Assembly (NCBI RefSeq): GCF_004005965.1
Contig: NZ_SACY01000005.1
Location: 186,001 to 250,000 of the forward strand
DNA: 64,000 nt
Direction of reading: 5' to 3'
Source: Sandaracinomonas limnophila
Lineage (GTDB): Bacteria; Bacteroidota; Bacteroidia; Cytophagales; Spirosomataceae
Position 1 is the first letter of the stretch, and every line of letters begins with the position of its first letter. Below, piece after piece: positions 33,199 through 41,937 of this stretch. The notes beneath the pieces were generated by a model. It saw only the letters and a program-made list of their open reading frames with translations. It searched no databases and was not told the origin of the DNA. A program made the position numbers and the translations under genes.

Positions 33199-34455
33199 TT
33201 AGTACATGAAATAATTTAAACATAAAACGCCAAGTAGTCCGGAAATGGAAATAATAGTTTCCATAATCGAATATGAACGAATAATTTCTTTGATGGAAAG
33301 TTGAAAATATTCTTTAAACAGCCAAAAACCGGTATCATTTACATGTGCAAACATCATTGAACCCGAACCTATGCTTAAAACCATTAGATTGGGATCCACT
33401 CCGGTGGCTTGTACGACTGGAACAAAAAATCCTGCAGTGGTAATACCTGCTACAGTGGAAGAACCTACTGAAACCCGGATAAACGCTGCCATGAGCCAAC
33501 CCAGAATAAAAGGATGTAAGGAAGAATGCGACATCATCTGGGCAATCTCAGCACTTACACCACCTTCAACGAGTATCTGTTTTAAGGAACCCGCCCCTCC
33601 AAAAATCAAAAATAACATGGCAACTTCTTTGATGGAATCTGTTAGTTGGGAGGTGATTTCTGAAATACCAACCTGTCGACGAATTCCTAAAAAATAAATT
33701 GCAAAAACAACCGAAATCAGCATACTGATGATGGGGTCGCCATTGATTGCAATTAAAATCACAGGCAAAAGCACTGACAAAAAACTAATCGTTTTGGAAG
33801 GCATTTCTTCGGGTGCTAATTCCTTGGCAACAAATGCCGAATTGGGGACACGTAAAATATTTTTGACCGTTTTACCGAACAACATGCCACCCAATAAAAT
33901 AGCTGGAATTGAAATGATAATCCCCAAAAACAAGGTTTTACCCATATTCGCATGCAATTGTTGGACAAGCAACAAAGGGGCAGGATGTGGAGGTAAAAAT
34001 CCTTGCGTAACCGATAAAGAAGTAATTAAAGGGAAGCCAATATAGATAGCTGGAATTTTATACCGAGTAGCAACAGTGATTGCAATAGGCGCTAATAGCA
34101 TAAATCCCACGGAATAAAACAAGGGTAAACCAACCAAAAATCCAATAAATAAAAAAGCCCATCGAAGGTATTTTTGTCCAAATAATTTGATTAAAGTCTG
34201 CGAAATCTGATCTACTGCCCCACTTTGTGCAACCAATTTCCCCAACATGGCACCCAAAGCAATAATATACACAATTGAACTTAGTGTATCCCCCATTCCC
34301 TTTTGGATGCTCCCTACGATTTTTACAACTGGAATTCCAAGTGAAAATCCAGCAAATAGAGACACAACCAAAAAAGCTATAAATACATGAATCCTGAAAT
34401 AGGAAATCAGCAGAACTAGAAAAATAATTGCCAGCAAGGTGATAAGAAGTGGCAT
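33199..34455 (-). CDS. GntP-family gluconate/sugar-acid permease
   Basis: The 418-residue protein, from ATG at 34455, has about twelve to fourteen hydrophobic helices and GntP landmarks (GSIQKGMGDTLSSIVYIIALGAMLGKLVAQSGA near the N-terminus and SVGSSTVAGITTAG, HVNDTGFWLFKEYF near the C-terminus). It would import gluconate or a related sugar acid with protons. An in-frame TTG 25 codons upstream gives only the translated TTATACC repeat, so I reject that extension. It forms a two-gene operon with the MDR dehydrogenase. Confidence 0.9.
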   Translation of the reverse strand: MPLLITLLAIIFLVLLISYFRIHVFIAFLVVSLFAGFSLGIPVVKIVGSIQKGMGDTLSSIVYIIALGAMLGKLVAQSGAVDQISQTLIKLFGQKYLRWAFLFIGFLVGLPLFYSVGFMLLAPIAITVATRYKIPAIYIGFPLITSLSVTQGFLPPHPAPLLLVQQLHANMGKTLFLGIIISIPAILLGGMLFGKTVKNILRVPNSAFVAKELAPEEMPSKTISFLSVLLPVILIAINGDPIISMLISVVFAIYFLGIRRQVGISEITSQLTDSIKEVAMLFLIFGGAGSLKQILVEGGVSAEIAQMMSHSSLHPFILGWLMAAFIRVSVGSSTVAGITTAGFFVPVVQATGVDPNLMVLSIGSGSMMFAHVNDTGFWLFKEYFQLSIKEIIRSYSIMETIISISGLLGVLCLNYFMY

Positions 34456-34615
34456 GGGGTAAGGGATGAGGTATAAGGGTTGAGGGATAAGGTTTGAGAC
34501 AATAAATTCAAATATAAAGTTTTTATCCAATAAAAAATTGAAAAAATTTAGATATAAACCTTATACCTCAACCCTTATACCTTATACCTTTTACCTCACT
34601 TATACCTTATACCTT
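34456..34615. repeat. TTATACC/GGTATAAG inverted tandem array
   Basis: Left arm (34456-34500) has GGTATAAGGGTTGAGG-type words; right arm (34556-34625) has ACCTTATACCTCAACC-type words. The arms pair over about 30 bases around an AT-rich loop. The array continues over the stop codon of the next gene. Confidence 0.82.
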
Positions 34616-35830
34616 TTACCTTATATACCTCAACCCTAAATTCACCCCAATCAATCCTAAAAACATCATCCCAGCCATACCAAGTAGAAGCTCATTGGAA
34701 TGGGCAGGACTCCAAAATCCGAAGAAACTAAGTCCTTGAAACATTAAAACAAGCTCATTCCCCAAAATTCCTAGAAGAAATAGTATTAAACCAAACCAGG
34801 TAATTTTGGAGATTTTAATACCTACCTGTTGAATAAAATATCCGATTAAAAACAAAGTAACAAAACCTAATAAAACGAGATGTAAATAGGCAATCACGAT
34901 AGGCCGAAAACCAAAAGCGTATTGACTTACACTGGGAATAACGGACACCAATTGTAAGAAAAACTTTAGGGTCCCTGACAGGAAGGCTAGCCAAAATAAT
35001 AGTCGAGTAGGCTGTTTTAAAAATGCTTGCACTACTTTATTTTTTACAAATAAAAATAAAATAGAAATCCATCCAAAAAATTGCATGAATGCAGCCGAAA
35101 CAGCCAATAAATAAATATACCAAGGTAAATTGGCCCAAATAATAGACAACAAATAAGCAAAGGGCAAACTGATGGTCAACATCCAAAAAATACTATCTAA
35201 ATGCTTCATTTGCACATTCCAATGGTTCATTAAGTGAAAAAATAAACCCAAAAGTGAAAAAATAAAAAAGCCGTTGTATTGAAAATGGAGAAAAAAATAA
35301 ACAGATGCCAAATACCATTCTTGATGTGTAATTTGATTCACCATCAAATACACCAAACTTCCTGTCCCAATACTTGAAACCACATTAAACACAAGGGCAG
35401 ATTTAAAAAATTGAATGCCAGGTTGTTGAATGGACTGATTGCAAATTCTCCAAAATAATATTCCAAAATAAAAAGAAATCAAAGTGGTGGTACTTGAAAA
35501 AATGATGGAATACAAGCCATAACCTTGAAACAAAAAAGCAAATAGCTGTGCACAAGAAAAGACGCTATTATAAATCAATATTCTTTGAAAAATCCTATTT
35601 TGTTTTTCAGAAAAATTAGCTTGAAAAGACAGTACAATGCAAGTCATTATCATTTGCGAAACCCAACCTGAAAAGGCAAAATGTGAATGGCTATGCAATA
35701 AGAATTTTTGTTGGATGAAGGGCAGAGAAAAGGCAATTTTATAGCGAAGAATAATCCCTAAAAAAGCTAATATCATTAAATTAATCAAGGCGAGCCTTGA
35801 TACCCAAAAAGACAATACCGACTTATTCAT
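34616..35830 (-). CDS. Multi-pass membrane protein resembling haem-copper oxidase subunit I
   Basis: The 404-residue protein has about twelve predicted membrane helices and histidines placed as in oxidase/NO-reductase subunit I proteins: LLHSHSHFAFSGW (His46, 48, 50), FFLHFQYNGFF (His182), FFHLMNHW (His199, 203) and AYLHLVLLGF (His317). It lacks the full CuB set of a known oxidase, so electron transfer or haem binding is plausible but reaction unproven. The gene overlaps the Crp-type regulator by 8 bp and is divergent from the nos operon, so a role in nitrogen-oxide sensing or respiration is likely. Confidence 0.6.
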   Translation of the reverse strand: MNKSVLSFWVSRLALINLMILAFLGIILRYKIAFSLPFIQQKFLLHSHSHFAFSGWVSQMIMTCIVLSFQANFSEKQNRIFQRILIYNSVFSCAQLFAFLFQGYGLYSIIFSSTTTLISFYFGILFWRICNQSIQQPGIQFFKSALVFNVVSSIGTGSLVYLMVNQITHQEWYLASVYFFLHFQYNGFFIFSLLGLFFHLMNHWNVQMKHLDSIFWMLTISLPFAYLLSIIWANLPWYIYLLAVSAAFMQFFGWISILFLFVKNKVVQAFLKQPTRLLFWLAFLSGTLKFFLQLVSVIPSVSQYAFGFRPIVIAYLHLVLLGFVTLFLIGYFIQQVGIKISKITWFGLILFLLGILGNELVLMFQGLSFFGFWSPAHSNELLLGMAGMMFLGLIGVNLGLRYIR

Positions 35831-36437
35831 AACCTTCTAAATTATCTAAATAAATCTTACGATCTTCTATCCTTACGATATTTTTATCGTTTAAATTTCT
35901 GATTACACGGATAACAGTCTCCACTCGCAAACCTGTTAAATCGGCTATCTGCTGCCTAGTCAAAAGCACTAAATCATCCTTCTCATCAATGTACATTCGA
36001 TGGTTTTTAAAATAGGCAAAAACGGTTAAAATTAATTTCTCCGGATCATCAAATGCAATTTCTTTATTCATGAAAAATTTAAAACGAACCATACCAGCAA
36101 GTCGCTTTAAAAACTTAGCTTGAAGCTCAGGATGCTCAAACATCATTTCTTGAAATTGTTCAATTGGAAGACGTAAAACTTCTGATCTTCCTATCGCAAA
36201 GGCAGAGGCCGCGTAGGTTCCTCCATCAAATAGTGGCAATTCTCCAATGCATTGGGTAGGTTCTATAATACGCTGGATAAATTCTTTTCCATCTTCTCCA
36301 ATATTAACCCACTTAAATTGTCCAGAATGAACTTGAAAATAATATTGACAAGCTGCACCTTCCCAGAATAAGGCTTCGCCCTTTTCCACTGTGTGAATTT
36401 GCGCACCATACGAAATAAGCAATTGTAGGTCGATCAT
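35823..36437 (-). CDS. Crp/Fnr-family transcriptional regulator
   Basis: The 204-residue protein has an N-terminal cyclic-nucleotide-binding fold (residues 15-110) and a C-terminal winged helix (TRQQIADLTGLRVETVIRVIRNLNDKNIV, about 160-188). It lacks the N-terminal cysteine cluster of Fnr, so it is closer to NnrR/DNR-type NO-responsive regulators or a ligand-free Crp relative. It is divergent from the nos operon with a palindrome between them at 36485-36498, making it the obvious candidate activator of nosZ. Confidence 0.87.
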   Translation of the reverse strand: MIDLQLLISYGAQIHTVEKGEALFWEGAACQYYFQVHSGQFKWVNIGEDGKEFIQRIIEPTQCIGELPLFDGGTYAASAFAIGRSEVLRLPIEQFQEMMFEHPELQAKFLKRLAGMVRFKFFMNKEIAFDDPEKLILTVFAYFKNHRMYIDEKDDLVLLTRQQIADLTGLRVETVIRVIRNLNDKNIVRIEDRKIYLDNLEGYE

Positions 36438-36484
36438 GTTTTAAATTTCAAAACGAAGTTAGAGGACTTTTAAAAAAGTCGATT

Positions 36485-36498
36485 ATGACTTGAATCAT
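36485..36498. promoter_or_regulatory. Palindrome between the Crp/Fnr regulator and the nos operon
   Basis: ATGACTTGAATCAT has perfect ATGA/TCAT ends around a 6-bp centre, and a second palindrome ATTTCGAAAT follows at 36499-36508. Location and size fit a Crp/Fnr-type operator; no half-site matches the enteric Fnr consensus fully. Confidence 0.45.
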
Positions 36499-36596
36499 AT
36501 TTCGAAATGATTGTAGTCAGATTTGGAAACATTATGATTGAACGCATAAACTCGCCTAAGATTGCCCCTCTAATATTGTTGAAAAATTATATCGTT

Positions 36597-37076
36597 ATGA
36601 AAAAGTTAAATCTCCTGTTTTTTAGCCTATCCCTTTTTGCTTGCGGGAGTGGCAATTCTGAATCAAGCGAAAACAAAAATTCCCCAAATGCCTCCATTGA
36701 AGAATCCATTGCATCTAGTAATCCTTCCTATGACCCTAATCGCGGTGTGGGAAAATTCACAGATGTTGAGGTAAGCCCAACCTTAGATGCAGCTTTAGCT
36801 TCAAAGGGCCAAGGAGCATTTGATGTTAAGTGTAGCAGTTGCCACAAAACCACCGATGAAAAATTGGTAGGACCTGGTTGGAAAGGAGTTACTCAACGAC
36901 ACAAACCAGCTTGGATTTTAAACTTCATGACCAATACCGATGAGATGATCAACAAAGACCCTGCTGTACAAGCACAATTAGAATTATGTTTAGTACGAAT
37001 GCCTAATCAAAACCTAACAGATGATGAGGCAAAATCATTATTAGAATTTATGCGTCAAAACGACGGCGTTAAATAA
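36597..37076 (+). CDS. Lipoprotein cytochrome c, first gene of the nos operon
   Basis: From ATG at 36597 the 159-residue protein has a lipobox (LSLFACGS, Cys16), an Asn/Ser-rich linker, and a single haem site CSSCHK (Cys79, Cys82, His83). A methionine later (RMPNQNLTDD) is the likely axial ligand. Starts upstream in frame (36507, 36534) lack a signal. It is 22 bp before nosZ, so it is the probable electron donor to NosZ in the periplasm. Confidence 0.9.
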   Translation: MKKLNLLFFSLSLFACGSGNSESSENKNSPNASIEESIASSNPSYDPNRGVGKFTDVEVSPTLDAALASKGQGAFDVKCSSCHKTTDEKLVGPGWKGVTQRHKPAWILNFMTNTDEMINKDPAVQAQLELCLVRMPNQNLTDDEAKSLLEFMRQNDGVK

Positions 37077-37098
37077 TCTTCTTTAAACAATAAATAAT

Positions 37099-39078
37099 AT
37101 GAAAATGAATATTACCAAAGTATTGCTTCTATTGGCAGCTGTAAGCGGGGGAGTTCTGTCTTGCAAACCAAAGAATGCTGGTGATGCTTCGGCATCTGGA
37201 AATGCTCAAAAAGCCTATGTGGCACCTGGTAAATACGATGAATTTTACAACTTCGTATCGGGTGGTTTTTCAGGACAAATGAGCGTTTATGGTCTGCCTT
37301 CAGGTAGATTATTTCGAGTGATCCCTGTCTTTTCTGTAGATCCAGAAAAAGGTTATGGCTACAGTGAAGAAACAAAACCTATGTTAAATACCTCGCATGG
37401 ATTTGTTCCTTGGGACGACCTTCACCACACCGAACTTTCTCAAACCAATGGAGAAGTAGATGGTAAATGGGTATTTGGAAATGCAAATAATACACCTCGC
37501 GTGGCAAGAATCGATTTAAAGAGCTTTAAAACCTCTGAAATCATTGAATTACCTAATAGCGCGGGAAATCACTCCTCTCCTTTTATCACAGAAAATACAG
37601 AATATGTAGTAGCTGGCACACGTTTTTCTGTTCCAGCAGATGATGCAAATGGCGATGTACCGATCAGCACATATAAGCAAAACTTCAAGGGGTATGTGAG
37701 TTTTATTTCGGTGAAAAAAGAAACTGGCGACATGGATTTAGCTTTCCAAATTGAGCTTCCAGGTATCAATTTCGACCTTAGTCATGCGGGCAAAGGCAAA
37801 TCACATGGTTGGTTCTTCTTCTCTTGCTACAACACAGAACAAGCCAACTCTTTATTGGAAGTAAATGCTTCTCAAAAAGACAAGGACTTTATCATGGCGG
37901 TGAATTGGAAAAAGGCTGAAGAATATATCAAAGCAGGTAAAGGAAGAAAGGTAAAAGCAAATTACGCGCACAACAAGTACAATGAAAAAACCCATACCGC
38001 TACTTCTGAGATGAAAAGCGAAGTATTAGTATTAGATGCAAAATCCTTAAAAGACATCTGTTATTTCATACCTTGTCCGAAATCGCCACATGGTTGCGAT
38101 GTTGACCCAACTGGCGAGTACATCGTTGGTTCTGGTAAATTGGCAGCGTTAATACCTGTATTTAGCTTCGATAAAATTCAGTCTGCTATTCAATCCAAAG
38201 CCTTTGATGGCGAATACGATGGAATCCCAGTTATTAAATACGATGCTGCATTATATGGCGAAGTAAAGAAACCAGGCTTAGGGCCATTACATACAGAGTT
38301 TGATGGCAAAGGAAATGCTTACACTACTTTCTTCGTTTCTTCTGAGGTTGTAAAATGGAACATCAAAGACTTGAAGGTATTGGATAGAGCACCAACTTTC
38401 TATTCAGTGGGCCACTTATGTATCCCTGGTGGCGACAGCAAAAAACCAAATGCGAAATACTTGATTGCCTACAACAAAATCACCAAAGACCGTTACATTC
38501 CAACTGGTCCTGAATTGACTCAAAGTGCTCAATTGTACGATATCAGTGGGGATAAAATGGAGATGATTCTCGACTTCCCTACTATCGGTGAACCGCACTA
38601 TGCCCAAGCTGTTTCGGCAGATTTATTAAAAGAAAAATCATTGAAATTCTATAAAATCGATGAAAACAGTAATAAATACGTGACAAAAGGCGAAAAAGAA
38701 TCCAAGGTAGTTCGACAAGGAAACGAGGTTCACGTGTACATGACTTCCATCCGCTCCCACTTCTCGCCCGACAACATTGAGGGCATCAAAATGGGTGATG
38801 TGGTATACTTCCACGTAACCAACTTAGAGCAAGACTGGGATGTACCGCATGGATTTGCTGTAAAAGGTGCTGTCAATGCCGAATTACTGATCATGCCTGG
38901 TGAAACACAAACCTTGAAATGGGTACCAGATCGCGTAGGGATTTTCCCAATTTATTGTACCGACTTCTGTAGTGCACTTCACCAAGAAATGCAGGGCTAC
39001 GTGAGGGTTTCTCCAAAAGGAAGTTCCGTACCTATTAGCTTTAGTTTGGGCAAAACCAATGCAGTAGCGAATAAATAA
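37099..39078 (+). CDS. nosZ: Nitrous-oxide reductase, clade II
   Basis: The 659-residue cuproenzyme reduces N2O to N2. It begins with a lipoprotein signal (GVLSCKP, Cys22) and no twin-arginine motif, the mark of clade II NosZ. The seven-bladed propeller provides CuZ histidines, for example His109-His110 (DDLHHTE) and others at HTEF and PHGC. The C-terminal cupredoxin domain carries CuA ligands Cys620, Cys624, His628 and Met631 in CTDFCSALHQEM, with an upstream His in DVPHGF. A long perfect hairpin follows its stop. It sits at the head of a nosL-D-F-Y series. Confidence 0.97.
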   Translation: MKMNITKVLLLLAAVSGGVLSCKPKNAGDASASGNAQKAYVAPGKYDEFYNFVSGGFSGQMSVYGLPSGRLFRVIPVFSVDPEKGYGYSEETKPMLNTSHGFVPWDDLHHTELSQTNGEVDGKWVFGNANNTPRVARIDLKSFKTSEIIELPNSAGNHSSPFITENTEYVVAGTRFSVPADDANGDVPISTYKQNFKGYVSFISVKKETGDMDLAFQIELPGINFDLSHAGKGKSHGWFFFSCYNTEQANSLLEVNASQKDKDFIMAVNWKKAEEYIKAGKGRKVKANYAHNKYNEKTHTATSEMKSEVLVLDAKSLKDICYFIPCPKSPHGCDVDPTGEYIVGSGKLAALIPVFSFDKIQSAIQSKAFDGEYDGIPVIKYDAALYGEVKKPGLGPLHTEFDGKGNAYTTFFVSSEVVKWNIKDLKVLDRAPTFYSVGHLCIPGGDSKKPNAKYLIAYNKITKDRYIPTGPELTQSAQLYDISGDKMEMILDFPTIGEPHYAQAVSADLLKEKSLKFYKIDENSNKYVTKGEKESKVVRQGNEVHVYMTSIRSHFSPDNIEGIKMGDVVYFHVTNLEQDWDVPHGFAVKGAVNAELLIMPGETQTLKWVPDRVGIFPIYCTDFCSALHQEMQGYVRVSPKGSSVPISFSLGKTNAVANK

Positions 39079-39083
39079 AAACC

Positions 39084-39110
39084 AACTGGGCACCTTTTGA
39101 GTGCCCAGTT
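39084..39110 (+). promoter_or_regulatory. Perfect hairpin between nosZ and the fasciclin gene
   Basis: AACTGGGCAC (39084-39093) and GTGCCCAGTT (39101-39110) pair without mismatch around CTTTTGA. There is no T-run, so it should not end transcription efficiently; stabilising the nosZ message 3' end or lowering downstream expression is plausible. Confidence 0.65.
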
Positions 39111-39128
39111 ATCAAAAACATGACAATT

Positions 39129-39686
39129 ATGAAAAAGTTATCCTTAATCATTGCTTGTGCGGGAATGTTTGTGATGGGTGCCTGTTCAAGCGATAGTTCG
39201 AATCAATCTACTGAATCGTCGACAGAGGCGGTTGCGGGTGGACAAGAAAATGTAAAAGACGACGACTCCCAACAGGATGTCGTAAAAGTTGCCGTTGGCT
39301 CCAAAGATCACACAACCTTAGTAGCCGCATTAAAACAAGCAGACTTGGTTACCTCTTTATCCAATGCGGGTCCATTTACTGTATTTGCACCAACAAATGC
39401 AGCATTTGATAAAGTTGACAAAGCCACCTTAGATGGTTTAATGACAGACGAACAAAAAGAAGCCTTACAAGATATTTTACAATACCATGTAACCGTTTCG
39501 GCAATACCCTCAGAACAATTACAAGACGGACAGTCGCTCGGCATGGTGAATGGTCAAAACGTTACCATATCTGTAAAAAACGGCAAAATCATGTTAAATA
39601 ATGCTGCCACTATTGTTGCCTCAGTAAGGGCATCTAATGGTTGGGTACATGTAATTGATGGAGTTTTATTGCCGCCTAAAAAATAA
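39129..39686 (+). CDS. Fasciclin-domain lipoprotein in the nos operon
   Basis: The 185-residue product, from ATG at 39129, has a lipobox (VMGACSS, Cys18), a Ser/Thr/Asp linker to about residue 55 and one FAS1 domain (TTLVAALKQADLVTSL, GPFTVFAPTNAAFDKV, VHVIDGVLLPPK). FAS1 proteins mediate adhesion or protein-protein contacts and a few bind metals or stress ligands. Its place between nosZ and nosL suggests a scaffold or copper-related role for the reductase, which is inference only. Confidence 0.88.
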   Translation: MKKLSLIIACAGMFVMGACSSDSSNQSTESSTEAVAGGQENVKDDDSQQDVVKVAVGSKDHTTLVAALKQADLVTSLSNAGPFTVFAPTNAAFDKVDKATLDGLMTDEQKEALQDILQYHVTVSAIPSEQLQDGQSLGMVNGQNVTISVKNGKIMLNNAATIVASVRASNGWVHVIDGVLLPPKK

Positions 39687-39691
39687 AAATT

Positions 39692-40696
39692 ATGAAAAGT
39701 GCAACATTGAATACCAGCAGTAGGATTATCCTATTTATCTCTGCCTTCTTCCTTTTGGCGGTAAATTTTTTACCCATTTGGCGAATAGAATTGGACGCAC
39801 CTCAATATCCAGAAGGATTAGCGCTTCAAATTTTTGCAGACGATATCAAAGGAAACGTTGACATCATCAACGGCCTGAATCACTACATTGGAATGAAAAC
39901 CCTTCATAAAGAAGATTTCATCGAATTTTCTGTGTTGCCTTATTGTATATATGGTTTTTCAATTTTGTTTTTTTTAAGTGGGGTTTTGAACAAAAAAATT
40001 GGTCAATGGATCAGTTTTATCAGTTTTCTATTGTTTGGGGTGTTGGCCATGGTTGATTTCTGGAAATGGGAATACGATTATGGCCACAACCTAAATCCAG
40101 ATGCTGCCATTCAAGTACCGGGCATGGCCTATCAACCTCCACTCATTGGATTTAAACAATTACTTAACTTCGGAGCCTATTCAATTCCAGACATAGGTGG
40201 CTGGCTATTCATTTTAGTAGGAATATTACTCTTATGGAGTGTAGCTAGCTCCTTTTTCGTAAAAAAAAGAACAAGTGTATTTTCTGTTTTTATAGGAATT
40301 TGTATGATGAGCATACTATCTGCCTGTCGGGCAGAAGTTAAAGAAATTCATTTAGGCAGAGAAAATTGCCAATACTGCAAAATGCAAATTAGCAATTCAA
40401 AATTTGCAACAGCCATTCTTACAGAACAGGGCAAAACGATTACATTCGACGACTTAAAATGCCTCGTTTTGTACACCAAGGAAAACAACGACCTCCACAT
40501 AAAAGAAGTGTACAGTATTCCGTTTAAAGGAGAACAAAAACTTCAGCCGATCAAGCAATTATTGATTCTGGAAAGTCCAAAAATTAAAGGGCCCATGGGA
40601 GGACATTGGGTAACATTTAGCAACGATGCCGATTTAACCGAAGGTTTTAAAAAATTAGAAGGCAGACAAGTAAGCTGGGAAGAGCTACGTTTATGA
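39692..40696 (+). CDS. nosL: Membrane protein fused to NosL copper chaperone
   Basis: The 334-residue protein has two parts. Residues 1-205 contain four predicted membrane helices (about 11-29, 84-98, 105-122, 170-189). Residues 213-334 are a NosL domain with the Cu(I) site CQYCKM (Cys226, Cys229, Met231) and FDDLKCLVLY. Directly before it lies an internal signal-like segment ending in a lipobox, SILSAC (Cys212), so the NosL part may be cleaved and lipidated or stay tethered. NosL delivers copper to apo-NosZ. It overlaps nosD by 4 bp. Confidence 0.88.
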   Translation: MKSATLNTSSRIILFISAFFLLAVNFLPIWRIELDAPQYPEGLALQIFADDIKGNVDIINGLNHYIGMKTLHKEDFIEFSVLPYCIYGFSILFFLSGVLNKKIGQWISFISFLLFGVLAMVDFWKWEYDYGHNLNPDAAIQVPGMAYQPPLIGFKQLLNFGAYSIPDIGGWLFILVGILLLWSVASSFFVKKRTSVFSVFIGICMMSILSACRAEVKEIHLGRENCQYCKMQISNSKFATAILTEQGKTITFDDLKCLVLYTKENNDLHIKEVYSIPFKGEQKLQPIKQLLILESPKIKGPMGGHWVTFSNDADLTEGFKKLEGRQVSWEELRL

Positions 40697-41937
40697 TCAA
40701 AAAATCTTATCCTTTATTACTCATTCTCCTTTTTATAGGGACAAGTGTATTCGGTAAACGGATGTATGTTGGTCCTAAAGAAAACTACAAAAGCATTACC
40801 TCAGCCCTTGAAGCGGCAAAAAATGCGGATAGTATTTTTGTCTTAAAAGGAATTTACCAGGAAAAAAACATCATAATGGATAAGTCTGTTGCCTTAATTG
40901 GCATCAATTATCCCATTTTAGATGGACAAGGATTATACGAAATCCTTTCCATCAAAGCGCCCAATGTAACTGTTTCCGGTTTCGAAATTATTCGCTGTGG
41001 AATATCAAGTATTCGCGACATGGCTGCCATCAAAGTATATGACACACACCATGTAAAAATCATCAACAACCACATTAAAAAAGCATTTTTTGGAATCTAT
41101 CTTCAATATTCAAAAAATTGCCAAATCCAAAACAACGTAATTACGGCAAAAGGCATTACTGAACAAGAAAGTGGAAATGGGATACATTGTTGGAACAGTA
41201 GTTATTTGCAAATCATCAACAATAAAATAAGTGGACACCGCGACGGTATTTATTTTGAATTTGTGACACATTCAAAAATTGTTAAAAACCATTCTTTTAA
41301 AAACATGCGATATGGGTTGCACTTTATGTTTTCCAACAACGATACCTACGAAGGCAATCGATTTACTGAAAATGGTGCCGGAGTTGCCGTTATGTTTTCA
41401 AACCATGTAAACATGTTTCATAATTATTTTGAAAAAAGTTGGGGAGATGCAGCTTATGGCATTTTGTTAAAAGAAATTGCGGAAGGCAAAATCATGTACA
41501 ATCATTTTTCATCGAACACGATGGGGGTCTATATGGAAGGTGCTACCAACATCCAAATGAAACACAATTTATTTGAAAAAAATGGCTGGGCGCTTAAAGT
41601 TCAGGCAAGTTGTCAAAACATCACCATAGAAGAAAACAATTTTCTGGCAAACACATTTGATGTAAGCACCAATGGAACTTTGTTTTTAAGCAATTTTCAG
41701 CATAATTATTGGGACAAATACGATGGATATGATTTAGATAAAAATCATTTGGGCGATATCCCTTATCGACCAATCAGTTTGTTTTCGGTGATTTTAGAAA
41801 AAAACCCAACCACATTGATCATGTTTAGGAGTTTTATTGCTGTATTGCTCGACAAAACAGAAAAGAATTTACCAAGTTTAACTCCTGAACAACTCAAAGA
41901 TGAACATCCACGGATGAAACCTATTAAATGGATTTAA
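40693..41937 (+). CDS. nosD: NosD, periplasmic beta-helix copper-site maturation protein
   Basis: The 414-residue protein has a signal peptide and many right-handed beta-helix (parallel beta-helix/CASH) repeats, visible as recurrent NxI/NNxI and GIYL/GVYM strands (residues 75-340). NosD works with the NosFY transporter to assemble the CuZ sulfur-copper site of NosZ. The gene overlaps nosL by 4 bp and nosF by 10 bp, so it is translationally coupled to both. Confidence 0.92.
   Translation: MIKKSYPLLLILLFIGTSVFGKRMYVGPKENYKSITSALEAAKNADSIFVLKGIYQEKNIIMDKSVALIGINYPILDGQGLYEILSIKAPNVTVSGFEIIRCGISSIRDMAAIKVYDTHHVKIINNHIKKAFFGIYLQYSKNCQIQNNVITAKGITEQESGNGIHCWNSSYLQIINNKISGHRDGIYFEFVTHSKIVKNHSFKNMRYGLHFMFSNNDTYEGNRFTENGAGVAVMFSNHVNMFHNYFEKSWGDAAYGILLKEIAEGKIMYNHFSSNTMGVYMEGATNIQMKHNLFEKNGWALKVQASCQNITIEENNFLANTFDVSTNGTLFLSNFQHNYWDKYDGYDLDKNHLGDIPYRPISLFSVILEKNPTTLIMFRSFIAVLLDKTEKNLPSLTPEQLKDEHPRMKPIKWI

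Noticed and set aside
34456-34530. N-terminal extension of the GntP permease (NLIPQPLYLIPYP)
   Set aside because: It starts with TTG and is only the translated TTATACC repeat; the ATG at 34455 begins at the first membrane helix.
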